Shown in pieces: positions 1 to 12,400 of a DNA stretch of 64,000 bases. The notes under the pieces were generated by a model. The model searched no databases. It saw nothing but the letters and a program-made list of their open reading frames with translations, and was not told the origin of the DNA. The first letter of the stretch is position 1, and each line of letters starts with the position of its first letter. Both the position numbers and the translations under genes were made by a program. Source of the DNA: Ulva prolifera (Eukaryota; Chlorophyta; Ulvophyceae; Ulvales; Ulvaceae); contig CM041202.1 in NCBI GenBank assembly GCA_023078555.1, positions 6,248,522-6,312,521 of the forward strand, in the 5' to 3' direction.

Positions 1-2531
1 TTCCGCCACCCCAACGTCACCCGCGTCGTCGCCTGCACGCCCTCTCTTCTCCCATTCTTGAATCACGGATCGTGCCATGAGGATCCGATACAGGACCACC
101 TCCTCTGCCTTCAGCGCCTTCAGTCTACCGACGACCAACCGGTCAACGCTGCTGCCATCTCTGAGCTGAAGTGGCGTCTCGTCCTTGCGTTTGTTGTCCA
201 CCTGTTTGATTACGTCACACACAGTCTCTGCATACAGGCACGTGAAAACGCCGCAGTCGTACGTGTTCCGCTGCTGTGGGACGTCTTTCACCTGTACACC
301 CACCTTGTGTATGGGAGATGAGCCTACGTCTGCCCAAGAGTTGTATGTCAATCCGGGATGCAACCCCTCCTACAGTGTCAGGCGGCGACTGCCGAGTAGG
401 ACGCACCATGCGTAGGTTTAGTGTTTGCTTCGGCATCAATGCTGGCACATTCCTCTGTTTGGCGCCCCGCTTTGGCAGAACCCTGGGCCGACCACCCGAC
501 TGAACCTTGGGCAAGGGGGGGAGGGCGGGGGCGCCGTCAAGGCACTGACACAGAGCCACGCTCATCACCTCATTGATGGCGGTCGGTGCGGTTCCCGAGG
601 CGCTCGGCAGGGAGTCATACCAGCTCATTGTAGGGCTCTTTGCTGACAGCAAGAGTCCTGCGAATCGGCATGTGATGTATCAGCCCCCCGTTGCGCTGTG
701 GATGGTGGGGGTAACACCAAGGACATAATGCAGTCAGGGTCATTGGAGCCGCACCTGGCGAGTACACCACTGCAAGTCCCCAGTGCTTCCCGGTGGGGAC
801 CGGGATGAGGATACACCTCGCTGCTAGTGCTTTCGCCTTCTTCAGCCACGCGATGAGGTGTTGGAGCATCGCGCGGGCCTGTGCGTCGGTGCTGGGGTCC
901 CGACTGGCCAGGCCCTTCAGGTGGTCGGACGGGACGGCAATGACCCCCCCTCCGGCCAAGACTGCAGCCTTGACTACCCCATACTGGACTGGGGTGCTGC
1001 TGAACCACTCCGCCACCCAGAAATCCCTGAAGTGCAACACAGAGACGGTGATGGAGACCGTCGCGTCCTCAAATTTGCCGAGCTGCACCCCTACACCCTT
1101 GATAAATGAGGATCCTGAACAACCCTCAATGTCGTCCGGTCCGAACACCTGGCCGCGGAGGCGTACCCCTGTGGGGTCGTCGTGCGAAGGTTCGGCTGCC
1201 AGCCGCACCAGCGGGCGCGTCTGAGCCCTCTCCAGGGCTTGGACTAGAGGCTGCCTCCGAACATCGCTACCCGGAGGCAGCAAGCACGCTGGAGACAGCG
1301 TCCCTGGCTGGACTGCCGAGGGGCCTGCAGCGGCCTCCCCACCGTCTGGGGTGTCCACCTCCATAGGCGTGGCACCTCCGGCATCCTGGCGCGACGGCCC
1401 CAGAGGTGGCTCTGGGGGGACCACTGCAGCCGCAGCTTGTGCTGCGCCGTGGGCCCGCCGGCGGGGGACGGCGGGCTGCATCAGTGGACGCCCGATTGCA
1501 GCCCCCCCCGCCACTGTGGGGCCGGCGCTGCCCCCTCGTTCCGCCCCCACCGCTCCCTCTTTCCGTCCAGCAGCGCCTGGATCACGTGTCCGGGTCTCAC
1601 GTGACCCGGGAATACCGCCTGTGCGAACTCGCAAGGTGGACTCGTGGACAACACTTTGCCCTGAGGATTCCGCCTGCTGGATCGGCGCCCTGACGGGGGC
1701 CGGCGATTGGGCTGCGCCGACCACCCCTCCACGTGAGTCCGATGGCTGCCCTCCCATGCTCGCCAGATGGGCCGGCACATCTGGGGCCGAGAGAGGGTGC
1801 TCAATGACTGGCTCTCTCGGCCACATCGGGGTGGTCTGCGGCTCGCTATCCTGCAGCCTTCCCCACCATGCTATAATCGGGGCCCCTCCGACTGTCATCT
1901 GGATTCGCAGGAGCATCCCCCCCATGTCCTCGTCGAACCCCTGGGTCGTGGCTATGGACCGGTACAGCTGGATCTCCGGTGGCCCGCATGGGGCTCCGGT
2001 CTGAATCGCCCGCTTAAAAGCGCCTTCACGAAGCACTACCCATAACATTTTGAGGTGGATGGTCGCAGCGCTGTACTCAGTCGTCGCCTCCATGTACTCC
2101 GTCGTCAGCATTCGTCGCATTGCCTCGAAGGCTGCCATCATCCGGGGCCCCGCTGCTTCGTCGCCGGCTAATATGCTATCTATTGTGGCTACATCGCAAG
2201 CTGTTAACAGCCACCCGCATTCCATCAAGTCGACTGGGAAACCGAGTGGTCGGTACTGGACCAGCCGCGGTATACTCTGCCCTGGTAACCAATTGCCCCG
2301 CGCTGCTACCTTTACGAATTCAAAAAATGTGGGCTCGTATTGTTTTTTTTCCTCAAGGACGGCGAGGTAATGCGACACGTTCGCCGGACTGATCCTGGTA
2401 ATTATCCTCATTGCGACACTGCAGAGTAGGCACGACCAGGTTCGCGTCAAATGATCAACGGTGATACCAGGCGCATGGTGTACTGTAAAGGAGGTATATG
2501 GATACAGCGCGTGTGAGAAGCGCGTGTCCAT
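1..2531 (-). CDS. Ulp1/C48-like cysteine protease of a DNA transposon, copy 1 (3' end beyond window)
   Basis: Start chosen at the ATG at 2531, because the frame upstream only reads through the hairpin array. Exon 1 (2531-755) encodes a unique N-terminal region of about 250 residues, a Pro/Gly/Ala-rich linker, then the protease core with the catalytic His in TGKHWGLAVVYSPG. Removing a GT..AG intron at 658-754 joins this to LLLSAKSPTMSWYDSLPS, which supplies the catalytic Asp. A second, very short intron (370-406, 37 bp) joins to EGLHPG and on to VPQQRNTYDCGVFTCLY, the Gln and DCG nucleophile motif of C48 peptidases. Spliced exons 1 and 2 total 2028 nt, a multiple of three. C48 enzymes of this fold cleave SUMO or ubiquitin-like conjugates, and transposons often carry them; the substrate here is unknown. 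The 37-bp intron could instead be a frameshift. Confidence is high for the fold and moderate for the exon structure. Confidence 0.75.
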
Positions 2532-2642
2532 TAGAAACCAGGCTGGCCTTGGCGAGCTGCACAGGACGTCACAGCATCGACACTGTGCACGCGGGCCTCC
2601 TGTAGACACTTCAGCCGTGCTGGGCACATGCATTGCTCGCAT

Positions 2643-3030
2643 GCGGAATGGTTGGTGGCCCACCAACCATTCCGCGATGGCGCTGCCTGGGCTCATGCAT
2701 TGCTCGCATGCGGAATGGTTGGTGGGCCACCAACCATTCCACGATGGCGCTGTCTGGGCTCATGCATTGCTCGCATGCGGAATGGTTGGTGGGCCACCAA
2801 CCATTCCACGATGGCGCTGCCTGGGCACATGCATTGCTCGCATGCGGAATGGTTGGTGGGCCACCAACCATTCCGCGATGGCGCTGACTGGGCTCATGCA
2901 TTGCTCGCATGCGGAATGGTTGGTGGGCCACCAACCATTCCACGATGGCGCTGACTGGGCTCATGCATTGCTCGCATGCGGAATGGTTGGTGGGCCACCA
3001 ACCATTCCACGATGGCGCTGATTGGGCTCA
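2643..3030. repeat. Hairpin minisatellite type 1, array a (six 67-bp units)
   Basis: Six units start at 2643, 2710, 2777, 2844, 2911 and 2978, exactly 67 bp apart. Each contains a near-perfect palindrome of about 33 bp built from GGAATGGTTGGTGG and its complement CCACCAACCATTCC around a GGCC centre, followed by GATGGCGCTG and CATGCATTGCTCGCATG. The array starts 112 bp upstream of the minus-strand protease start codon. This block and the 110 bp between it and the ATG recur, inverted, at 25,720-26,017. Confidence 0.9.
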
Positions 3031-3505
3031 CGCTTATCGATGAGGGCTCGTTTATCGATAAGGGCTCACGCTTGTAGATCGGCGTGTCCGCGTCGCTTGT
3101 GCGCATCGCATCTACAGCTTAAAGTACACAATTCATTCCAAACTCCACTGCTATAGGTGCACTGCGTTATCCATGAACATTCCCACGCTTAGACTGCCGG
3201 TCCAACCTGTGCGCGACAGGCTCAGCATGCCATGGCTTCCCACTGGTTCTCACCTGCGCGGGCGGCCTGTTCCTCGCCGTGGAAGAGCCCGCAGTCCTGT
3301 CAGCAGGAAAGCATAGGACATTCCGCGGCCACCAAGGAAGCCATCGGACATTCCGCGGCCACCAAGGAAGCCATAGGACATTCCGCCACCATCGTTCCTT
3401 GTGAAGCATACGCACGCGGGCGGAAGGTCAACAGCCTCGTAGGAACGTTCCTCTGTCAGCGGAACGCCTTCGGTTCCGCCCCGGAATGTCACCATTCTCC
3501 TAGTG
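3031..3505. mobile_element. Transposon subterminal region and right terminus (TAGTG end)
   Basis: No gene is seen here. GGACATTCCG occurs three times exactly 30 bp apart (3316, 3346, 3376), and its complement CGGAATGTC sits at 3482, next to the end TGTCACCATTCTCCTAGTG (3487-3505). Read outward, this is an inverted CACTA terminus. Clustered short subterminal repeats beside a CACTA/TAGTG end are typical of the CACTA (EnSpm) superfamily, where they bind transposase. Very similar ends occur at 6487 and 24,878. The matching left terminus lies outside the window or is lost. Confidence 0.6.
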
Positions 3506-4757
3506 ATATACTACAATTTATTGCCACTTGTCTTGCATGTGAATATTGATATCACTGCATATGGATATCCAGTTGTAACACTAGAACGTACATGGTTCAT
3601 ATATACCGCCATTGCTGCTCTGCTTTCGGTGTCGTCAATCATGTGGGGTTCATGCTAGCGCCAGAAGGCACTGTGAGGTCTGTGTAGTGGAGACCTGGGA
3701 CTGTCAGCGTTGCGTGCATTGGTGGGTCCACAAACGCCACACACACGGCCATGCTGTTTATGCATGCATGCGTGCATGCGCCGTGCGTCGAGAACGCTCG
3801 CCAGTCCAGGCGCGATCTCCATGTGTGAGCTGTTAAGCTCTACACATTGCATCATGCGTACAAATGTATGATCAATAAACTGTGCTGTCGCAAGGCCTTG
3901 GAGTGCTACAGCGATGACATCAGGTCGATGTCGTACGTGTACTGCTTGTGCGGGCGCACCGACATGTTCATTGCAACGTAGCTTGAAGACTAGGGCGCCT
4001 GAAGAATCATTCAATCTCAGGCTGTGGGTATTGCTGTATCATGTGGAGTGAATCGTAAGCGGTTCTTTCACTACTGGGCTGGCGTCTCCTTGTTAGCAAG
4101 CAACAGTCGCAGGCGTCATTGCCCCTGCGCAACTTCCGACATGCTCACTTGAAGAATGATACAAGGTATGACTTGAGTATATGTCTGACAGCGCCGTCGT
4201 GAACATTACTACCTTGCAAAGGCGTCGAAGACGCAGCTGTTGTGCCTATCGTCGAGGCGCACACATTGTTCTGTTCGAGATGGTGCCTTCTACCACTTTG
4301 GAACTACTTCGTATGCCATCTTCTGCTACGCTATCGCTTCGGATGTGCGATGGCGCCTGATTGCATGAAGCATGTTCACCTTGCTTGTAGAGCGGCTGTC
4401 CGAGGTCATGTCCGTTCAACTCCGTGCCTTAGACAAACTTCAATTCTCAGATTACACATGTACAGAAGCAGTAATATTACATGGCGCATGTTTACTGCTG
4501 CTTCTTTGCTGGTCGATCTGGATCGTCGTGGTGCCCTTCATTTTGTCGGTTGTTGACCGGGTGCTTTTGCAGGTCACAAGTCGTCAGCATCTGCCGGCAA
4601 GAACACGCGTTCACGTGCAAGTTCACCGGGCTGGCCATGGGTTTGTGAAGTCAAGCTCAATCGGATGAAATTGGGGTGGTGCGATCCTATAGCTATGCCG
4701 AGGGCATCCATCGTGGAGTGCATACAGATGGGGCATGTGCAAGGTAGACTATGGCTG
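3506..4757. other. No recognised gene
   Basis: The sequence is AT-richer with short GCATGC-type palindromes (for example near 3,760-3,780). None of the short open frames shows a recognisable domain. If the TAGTG end at 6487 belongs to an element whose body includes the hairpin array at 4758, this stretch is probably the left part of that element or its flank. Confidence 0.4.
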
Positions 4758-5165
4758 GAGTGGCCATTCGCTGAATGGCCACTCGGGCGCGGCGTGGCAT
4801 GCATGAATCTGCACTTGCATGGCCCCAGAGTGGCCATTCGCTGAATGGCCACTCTGGCGCGGCGCGGTATGCATGAATCTGCATTTGCATGGCCCCCGAG
4901 TGGCCATTCGCTGAATGGCCACTCGGGCGCGGCGCGGTATGCATGAATCTGCACTTGCATGGCCTCAGAGTGGCCATTCGCTGAATGGCCACTCGGGCGC
5001 GGCGCGGTATGCATGAATCTGCACTTGCATGGCCCCAGAGTGGCCATTCGCTGAATGGCCACTCGGGCGCGGCGCGGTATGCATGAATCTGCACTTGCAT
5101 GGCACCAGAGTGGCCATTCGCTGAATGGCCACTCGGGCGCGGCGCGGCATGCATGAATCTGTGCG
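4758..5165. repeat. Hairpin minisatellite type 2, array a (six 70-bp units)
   Basis: Units start at 4758, 4828, 4898, 4968, 5038 and 5108, all 70 bp apart. Each carries GAGTGGCCATTC, a GCT loop, then GAATGGCCACTC (12-bp arms), followed by a GC-rich stretch and TATGCATGAATCTGCA. Open frames through it in both directions are by-products of the repeat. The same hairpin core with different spacer DNA recurs at 23,775-24,325. Confidence 0.9.
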
Positions 5166-6487
5166 TGTATGTATCTTGAGTGGCCAGTAGCGTAGTGACT
5201 ACTTCGCAAGGATTGACCATGTTTCTGTGCAGTTTACCATCCGAAGAAACCGCATCCCACCTGACGGTGAAGCGATGAAGCCGCCCGAGTAATGGGCATT
5301 CGAAGACGGACAATTTGCATTAAAATGTTAGCAAAAGCACGGACGGGGCCCTAGTTGCTATGGAGGGGACTGCGGACTCCCCCCCTGTGCAACATGACAA
5401 CTTGAAGAGAGCGAGCGGAGTGGGAAGGTTGGTACCATCAGCTTTGATCATGACATGACCGCCTGAGCATGATGTGTGCAAGAAGTTATCAATGTATGGC
5501 TAGCTATCCGTAACCACCTGCGCCGCCATTCAATGCAAACCGTTTGCAGGCTGAGTTGATAAAGGCCGAGGAATACTTGGTGGCATCGATTTGCCAACAG
5601 AGCGGGTATAGATGCCCACAGACTTCAAGAGTGAGGCAATTGAGGTCGGCTCACAAAAACATACATCTTGTATGGTACATATTCATATCCTTTGCCCGAT
5701 GTCAGCTATAGAGCATGTTACGCCGGTTTGACAAAAGAGGTTGTGTGTGTTAATGGGGATCGATGTGTCATGAATGTGTGTGTGTGTGTGTGACCCCGCG
5801 TGAGATTGGTGTGGTCTCCGAAATCAATGTAAGCAAACGAGGCATACAGTCTCTGGCGAGCTGCTTGTGTACAATGATGTGCTCATGAGGTGCAGACAAA
5901 CGAAATATGACTGTTCAACTCGATACATAAATGTGTTGCCATCACCTCGAGCACTGCACGAGAACAAGACCAGGAAATGTCAGCTTCACCCGCGCAAACG
6001 CATCATATATCATCCAATGTACAATGCCAATCATGCACAGTCCGCGAATGGCGAAGTGTCCACACGTGCAAACATCACGAGCCATACTTGTCATATATCA
6101 CAAGCCGAACGTCAGAAATCACCATATCTTACAGCCAAGCCTGCGCATTCCGCCGCCCCGTGTCGGACGCCATACGGATACGAGACGGATCCGAAATTTA
6201 GTGCAAACGTCCGTTTCCTGTCCGTCAGATGCACAACGGAACTGTGTTTTCGTCCGTTCAAACTCCGAGTGTGCTCCGAAGGCAGGCTAGCCACAAAGGC
6301 GTGCCCCTGCGGCTTACCGGACGGGAAACGGACCATGCTACCTACCTCCGCCCCACCTCCGCAGCATCGCCCCGATAGTCCGTGCAACCTACGTCAGACC
6401 TCCACCCAATCTCCGATGGCACTCCAACTGCTCCTCCATAAACACTACGTCAGCACTCTGATTCACCGTGTCGCCATTCTTCTAGTG
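5166..6487. mobile_element. Non-coding stretch ending in a transposon terminus (TAGTG at 6483-6487)
   Basis: There is no supported gene. A short GT microsatellite lies near 5,775. From about 6,100 the sequence becomes dense in TCCG/CGGA words (GTCCG, CGGATCCG, CTCCGA), like a CACTA subterminal region. It ends in GTGTCGCCATTCTTCTAGTG, which differs by one base from the end at 24,878. The satellite array begins directly after TAGTG. A 207-residue open frame at 5867-6490 covers this region but has no recognisable domain and is probably fortuitous. Confidence 0.5.
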
Positions 6488-9400
6488 TAGGGCGAGATTG
6501 CTAGGTCGAGATGGCATGTTAAGCATTCAACATGGAGTGCCAGCCTGTCGGGAGAGGTTTAAAGGTGTAGGGCGAGGTTGCTAGGGCGAGATTGCAAGGG
6601 CGAGATTGCATGTTAAGCATTCAACATGGAGTGCCAGCCTGTCGGGAGAGGTTTAAAGGTGTAGGGCGAGGTTGCTAGGGCGAGATTGCTAGGGCGAGAT
6701 TGCTAGGTCGAGATTGCTAGGTCGAAATTGCATGTTAAGCATTCAACATGGAGTGCCAGCCTGTCGGGAGAGGTTTAAAGGTGTAGGGCGAGGTTGCTAG
6801 GGCGAGATTGCAAGGGCGAGATTGCATGTTAAGCATTCAACATGGAGTGCCAGCCTGACGGGAGAGATTTAAAGGTGTAGGGCGAGATTGCTAGGGCGAG
6901 ATTGCTAGGGCGAGATTGCTAGGGCGAGATTGCTAGGTCGAGATTGCATGTTAAGCATTCAACATGGAGTGCCAGCCTGTCGGGAGAGGTTTAAAGGTGT
7001 AAGGCGAGGTTGCTAGGGCGAGATTGCTAGGGCGAGATTGCTAGGTCGAGATTGCTAGGTCGAGATTGCATGTTAAGCATTCAACATGGAGTGCTAGCCT
7101 GACGGGAGAGATTTAAAGGTGTAGGGCGAGATTGCTAGAGCGAGATTGCTAGGGCGAGATTGCTAGGGCGAGATTGCTAGGTCGAGATTGCATGTTAAGC
7201 ATTCAACATGGAGTGCCAGCCTGTCGGGAGAGGTTTAAAGGTGTAGGGCGAGGTTGCTAGGGCGAGATTGCTAGGGCGAGATTGCTAGGGCGAGATTGCT
7301 AGGTCGAGATTGCATGTTAAGCATTCAACATGGAGTGCCAGCCTGACGGGAGAGATTTAAAGGTGTAGGGCGAGATTCCTAGGGCGAGATTGCTAGGGCG
7401 AGATTGCTAGGGCGAGATTGTTAGGGCGAGATTGCTAGGTCGAGATTGCATGTTAAGCATTCAACATGGAGTGCTAGCCTGACGGGAGAGATTTAAAGGT
7501 GTAGGGCGAGATTGCTAGGGCGAGATTGCTAGGGCGAGATTGCTAGGTCGAGATTGCATGTTAAGCATTCAACATGGAGTGCCAGCCTGTCGGGAGAGGT
7601 TTAAAGGTGTAGGGCGAGGTTGCTAGGGCGAGATTGCTAGGGCGAGATTGCATGTTAAGCATTCAACATGGAGTGCCAGCCTGACGGGAGAGATTTAAAG
7701 GTGTAGGGCGAGATTGCTAGGGCGAGATTGCTAGGGCGAGATTGCTAGGGCGAGATTGCTAGGTCGAGATTGCATGTTAAGCATTCAACATGGAGTGCCA
7801 GCCTGTCGGGAGAGGTTTAAAGGTGTAGGGCGAGGTTGCTAGGGCGAGATTGCTAGGGCGAGATTGCTAGGGCGAGATTGCTAGGTCGAGATTGCATGTT
7901 AAGCATTAAACATGGAGTGCCAGCCTGACGGGAGAGATTTAAAGGTGTAGGGCGAGATTGCTAGGGCGAGATTGCTAGGGCGAGATTGCTAGGTCGAGAT
8001 TGCTAGGTCGAAATTGCATGTTAAGCATTCAACATGGAGTGCCAGCCTGTCGGGAGAGATTTAAAGGTGTAGGGCGAGATTGCTAGGGCGAGATTGCTAG
8101 GGCGAGATTGCTAGGTCGAGATTGCTAGGTCGAAATTGCATGTTAAGCATTCAACATGGAGTGCCAGCCTGTCGGGAGAGGTTTAAAGGTGTAGGGCGAG
8201 GTTGCTAGGGCGAGATTGCTAGGGCGAGATTGCTAGGGCGAGATTGCTAGGTCGAGATTGCATGTTAAGCATTAAACATGGAGTGCCAGCCTGACGGGAG
8301 AGATTTAAAGGTGTAGGGCGAGATTCCTAGGGCGAGATTGCTAGGGCGAGATTGCTAGGGCGAGATTGCTAGGGCGAGATTGTTAGGGCGAGATTGCTAG
8401 GTCGAGATTGCATGTTAAGCATTCAACATGGAGTGCCAGCCTGACGGGAGAGATTTAAAGGTGTAGGGCGAGATTGCTAGGGCGAGATTGCTAGGGCGAG
8501 ATTGCTAGGTCGAGATTGCTAGGTCGAAATTGCATGTTAAGCATTCAACATGGAGTGCCAGCCTGTCGGGAGAGGTTTAAAGGTGTAGGGCGAGGTTGCT
8601 AGGGCGAGATTGCAAGGGCGAGATTGCATGTTAAGCATTCAACATGGAGTGCCAGCCTGACGGGAGAGATTTAAAGGTGTAGGGCGAGATTGCTAGGGCG
8701 AGATTGCTAGGGCGAGATTGTTAGGGCGAGATTGCTAGGTCGAGATTGCATGTTAAGCATTCAACATGGAGTGCCAGCCTGTCGGGAGAGGTTTAAAGGT
8801 GTAGGGCGAGGTTGCTAGGGCGAGATTGCTAGGGCGAGATTGCTAGGTCGAGATTGCATATTAAGCATTCAACATGGAGTGCCAGCCTGACGGGAGAGAT
8901 TTAAAGGTGTAGGGCGAGATTGCTAGGGCGAGATTGCTAGGGCGAGATTGTTAGGGCGAGATTGCTAGGTCGAGATTGCATGTTAAGCATTCAACATGGA
9001 GTGCCAGCCTGTCGGGAGAGGTTTAAAGGTGTAGGGCGATGTTGCTAGGGCGAGATTGCTAGGGCGAGATGGCTAGGTAGAGATTGCTAGGTCGAGATTG
9101 CATGTTAAGAATTCAACATGGAGTGCTAGCCTGACGGGAGAGATTTAAAGGTGTAGGGCGAGATTCCTAGGGCGAGATTGCTAGGGCGAGATTGCTAGGT
9201 CGAGATTGCATATTAAGCATTCAACATGGAGTGCCAGCCTGACGCGAGAGATTTAAAGGTGTAGGGCGAGATTGCTAGGGCGAGATTGCTAGGGCGAGAT
9301 TGCTAGGGCAAGATTGCTAGGTCGAGATTGCATGTTAAGCATTCAACATGGAGTGCCAGCCTGTCGGGAGAGGTTTAAAGGTGTAGGGCGAGGATGCTAG

Positions 9401-12400
9401 GGCGTGATTGCTAGGGCGAGATTGCTAGGTCGAGATTGCTAGGTCGAGATTGCATGTTAAGCATTCAACATGGAGTGCCAGCCTGACGGGAGAGATTTAA
9501 AGGTGTAGGGCGAGGTTGCTAGGGCGAGATTGCTAGGGCGAGATTGCTAGGGCGAGATTGCTAGGTCGAGATTGCATGTTAAGCATTCAACATGGAGTGC
9601 CAGCCTGTCGGGAGAGGTTTAAAGGTGTAAGGCGAGGTTGCTAGGGCGAGATTGCTAGGGCGAGATTGCTAGGTCGAGATTGCTAGGTCGAGATTGCATG
9701 TTAAGCATTCAACATGGAGTGCTAGCCTGACGGGAGAGATTTAAAGGTGTAGGGCGAGATTGCTAGAGCGAGATTGCTAGGGCGAGATTGCTAGGGCGAG
9801 ATTGCTAGGTCGAGATTGCATGTTAAGCATTCAACATGGAGTGCCAGCCTGTCGGGAGAGGTTTAAAGGTGTAGGGCGAGGTTGCTAGGGCGAGATTGCT
9901 AGGGCGAGATTGCTAGGGCGAGATTGCTAGGTCGAGATTGCATGTTAAGCATTCAACATGGAGTGCCAGCCTGACGGGAGAGATTTAAAGGTGTAGGGCG
10001 AGATTCCTAGGGCGAGATTGCTAGGGCGAGATTGCTAGGGCGAGATTGTTAGGGCGAGATTGCTAGGTCGAGATTGCATGTTAAGCATTCAACATGGAGT
10101 GCCAGCCTGACGGGAGAGATTTAAAGGTGTAGGGCGAGATTGCTAGGGCGAGATTGCTAGGGCGAGATTGCTAGGTCGAGATTGCATGTTAAGCATTCAA
10201 CATGGAGTGCCAGCCTGTCGGGAGAGGTTTAAAGGTGTAGGGCGAGGTTGCTAGGGCGAGATTGCTAGGGCGAGATTGCATGTTAAGCATTCAACATGGA
10301 GTGCCAGCCTGACGGGAGAGATTTAAAGGTGTAGGGCGAGATTGCTAGGGCGAGATTGCTAGGGCGAGATTGCTAGGGCGAGATTGCTAGGTCGAGATTG
10401 CATGTTAAGCATTCAACATGGAGTGCCAGCCTGTCGGGAGAGGTTTAAAGGTGTAGGGCGAGGTTGCTAGGGCGAGATTGCTAGGGCGAGATTGCTAGGG
10501 CGAGATTGCTAGGTCGAGATTGCATGTTAAGCATTAAACATGGAGTGCCAGCCTGACGGGAGAGATTTAAAGGTGTAGGGCGAGATTCCTAGGGCGAGAT
10601 TGCTAGGGCGAGATTGCTAGGGCGAGATTGCTAGGGCGAGATTGTTAGGGCGAGATTGCTAGGTCGAGATTGCATGTTAAGCATTCAACATGGAGTGCCA
10701 GCCTGACGGGAGAGATTTAAAGGTGTAGGGCGAGATTGCTAGGGCGAGATTGCTAGGGCGAGATTGCTAGGTCGAGATTGCTAGGTCGAAATTGCATGTT
10801 AAGCATTCAACATGGAGTGCCAGCCTGTCGGGAGAGGTTTAAAGGTGTAGGGCGAGGTTGCTAGGGCGAGATTGCAAGGGCGAGATTGCATGTTAAGCAT
10901 TCAACATGGAGTGCCAGCCTGACGGGAGAGATTTAAAGGTGTAGGGCGAGATTGCTAGGGCGAGATTGCTAGGGCGAGATTGTTAGGGCGAGATTGCTAG
11001 GTCGAGATTGCATGTTAAGCATTCAACATGGAGTGCCAGCCTGTCGGGAGAGGTTTAAAGGTGTAGGGCGAGGTTGCTAGGGCGAGATTGCTAGGGCGAG
11101 ATTGCTAGGTCGAGATTGCATATTAAGCATTCAACATGGAGTGCCAGCCTGACGGGAGAGATTTAAAGGTGTAGGGCGAGATTGCTAGGGCGAGATTGCT
11201 AGGGCGAGATTGTTAGGGCGAGATTGCTAGGTCGAGATTGCATGTTAAGCATTCAACATGGAGTGCCAGCCTGTCGGGAGAGGTTTAAAGGTGTAGGGCG
11301 ATGTTGCTAGGGCGAGATTGCTAGGGCGAGATGGCTAGGTAGAGATTGCTAGGTCGAGATTGCATGTTAAGAATTCAACATGGAGTGCTAGCCTGACGGG
11401 AGAGATTTAAAGGTGTAGGGCGAGATTCCTAGGGCGAGATTGCTAGGGCGAGATTGCTAGGTCGAGATTGCATATTAAGCATTCAACATGGAGTGCCAGC
11501 CTGACGCGAGAGATTTAAAGGTGTAGGGCGAGATTGCTAGGGCGAGATTGCTAGGGCGAGATTGCTAGGGCAAGATTGCTAGGTCGAGATTGCATGTTAA
11601 GCATTCAACATGGAGTGCCAGCCTGTCGGGAGAGGTTTAAAGGTGTAGGGCGAGGATGCTAGGGCGTGATTGCTAGGGCGAGATTGCTAGGTCGAGATTG
11701 CTAGGTCGAGATTGCATGTTAAGCATTCAACATGGAGTGCCAGCCTGACGGGAGAGATTTAAAGGTGTAGGGCGAGGTTGCTAGGGCGAGATTGCTAGGG
11801 CGAGATTGCTAGGGCGAGATTGCTAGGTCGAGATTGCATGTTAAGCATTCAACATGGAGTGCCAGCCTGTCGGGAGAGGTTTAAAGGTGTAGGGCGAGGT
11901 TGCTAGGGCGAGATTGCTAGGGCGAGATTGCATGTTAAGCATTCAACATGGAGTGCCAGCTTGACGGGAGAGATTTAAAGGTGTAGGGCGAGATTCCTAG
12001 GGCGAGATTGCTAGGGCGAGATTGCTAGGGTGAGATTGCTAGGTCAATATTGCTAGGGCGAGATTGCTAGGTCGAGATTGCATGTTAAGCATTCAACATG
12101 GAGTGCCAGCCTGACGGGAGAGATTTAAAGGTGTAGGGCGAGATTGCTAGGGCGAGATTGCTAGGGCGAGATTGTTAGGGCGAGATTGCTAGGTCGAGAT
12201 TGCATGTTAAGCATTCAACATGGAGTGCCAGCCTGACGGGAGAGATTTAAAGGTGTAGGGCGAGATTGCTAGGGCGAGATTGCTAGGGCGAGATTGCTAG
12301 GTCGAGATTGCTAGGTCGAAATTGCATGTTAAGCATTCAACATGGAGTGCCAGCCTGTCGGGAGAGGTTTAAAGGTGTAGGGCGAGGTTGCTAGGGCGAG

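Noticed and set aside
2643-3030. CRISPR array or rho-independent terminators from the regular palindromes
   Set aside because: Spacers are identical between units, there are no T-runs, and the surrounding genes have introns.
3579-3595. CACTAGAACGTACATGG as left end of the element ending at 6487
   Set aside because: Only the first eight bases fit; the remaining bases and the flanking trinucleotides (TAA versus TAG) do not match.
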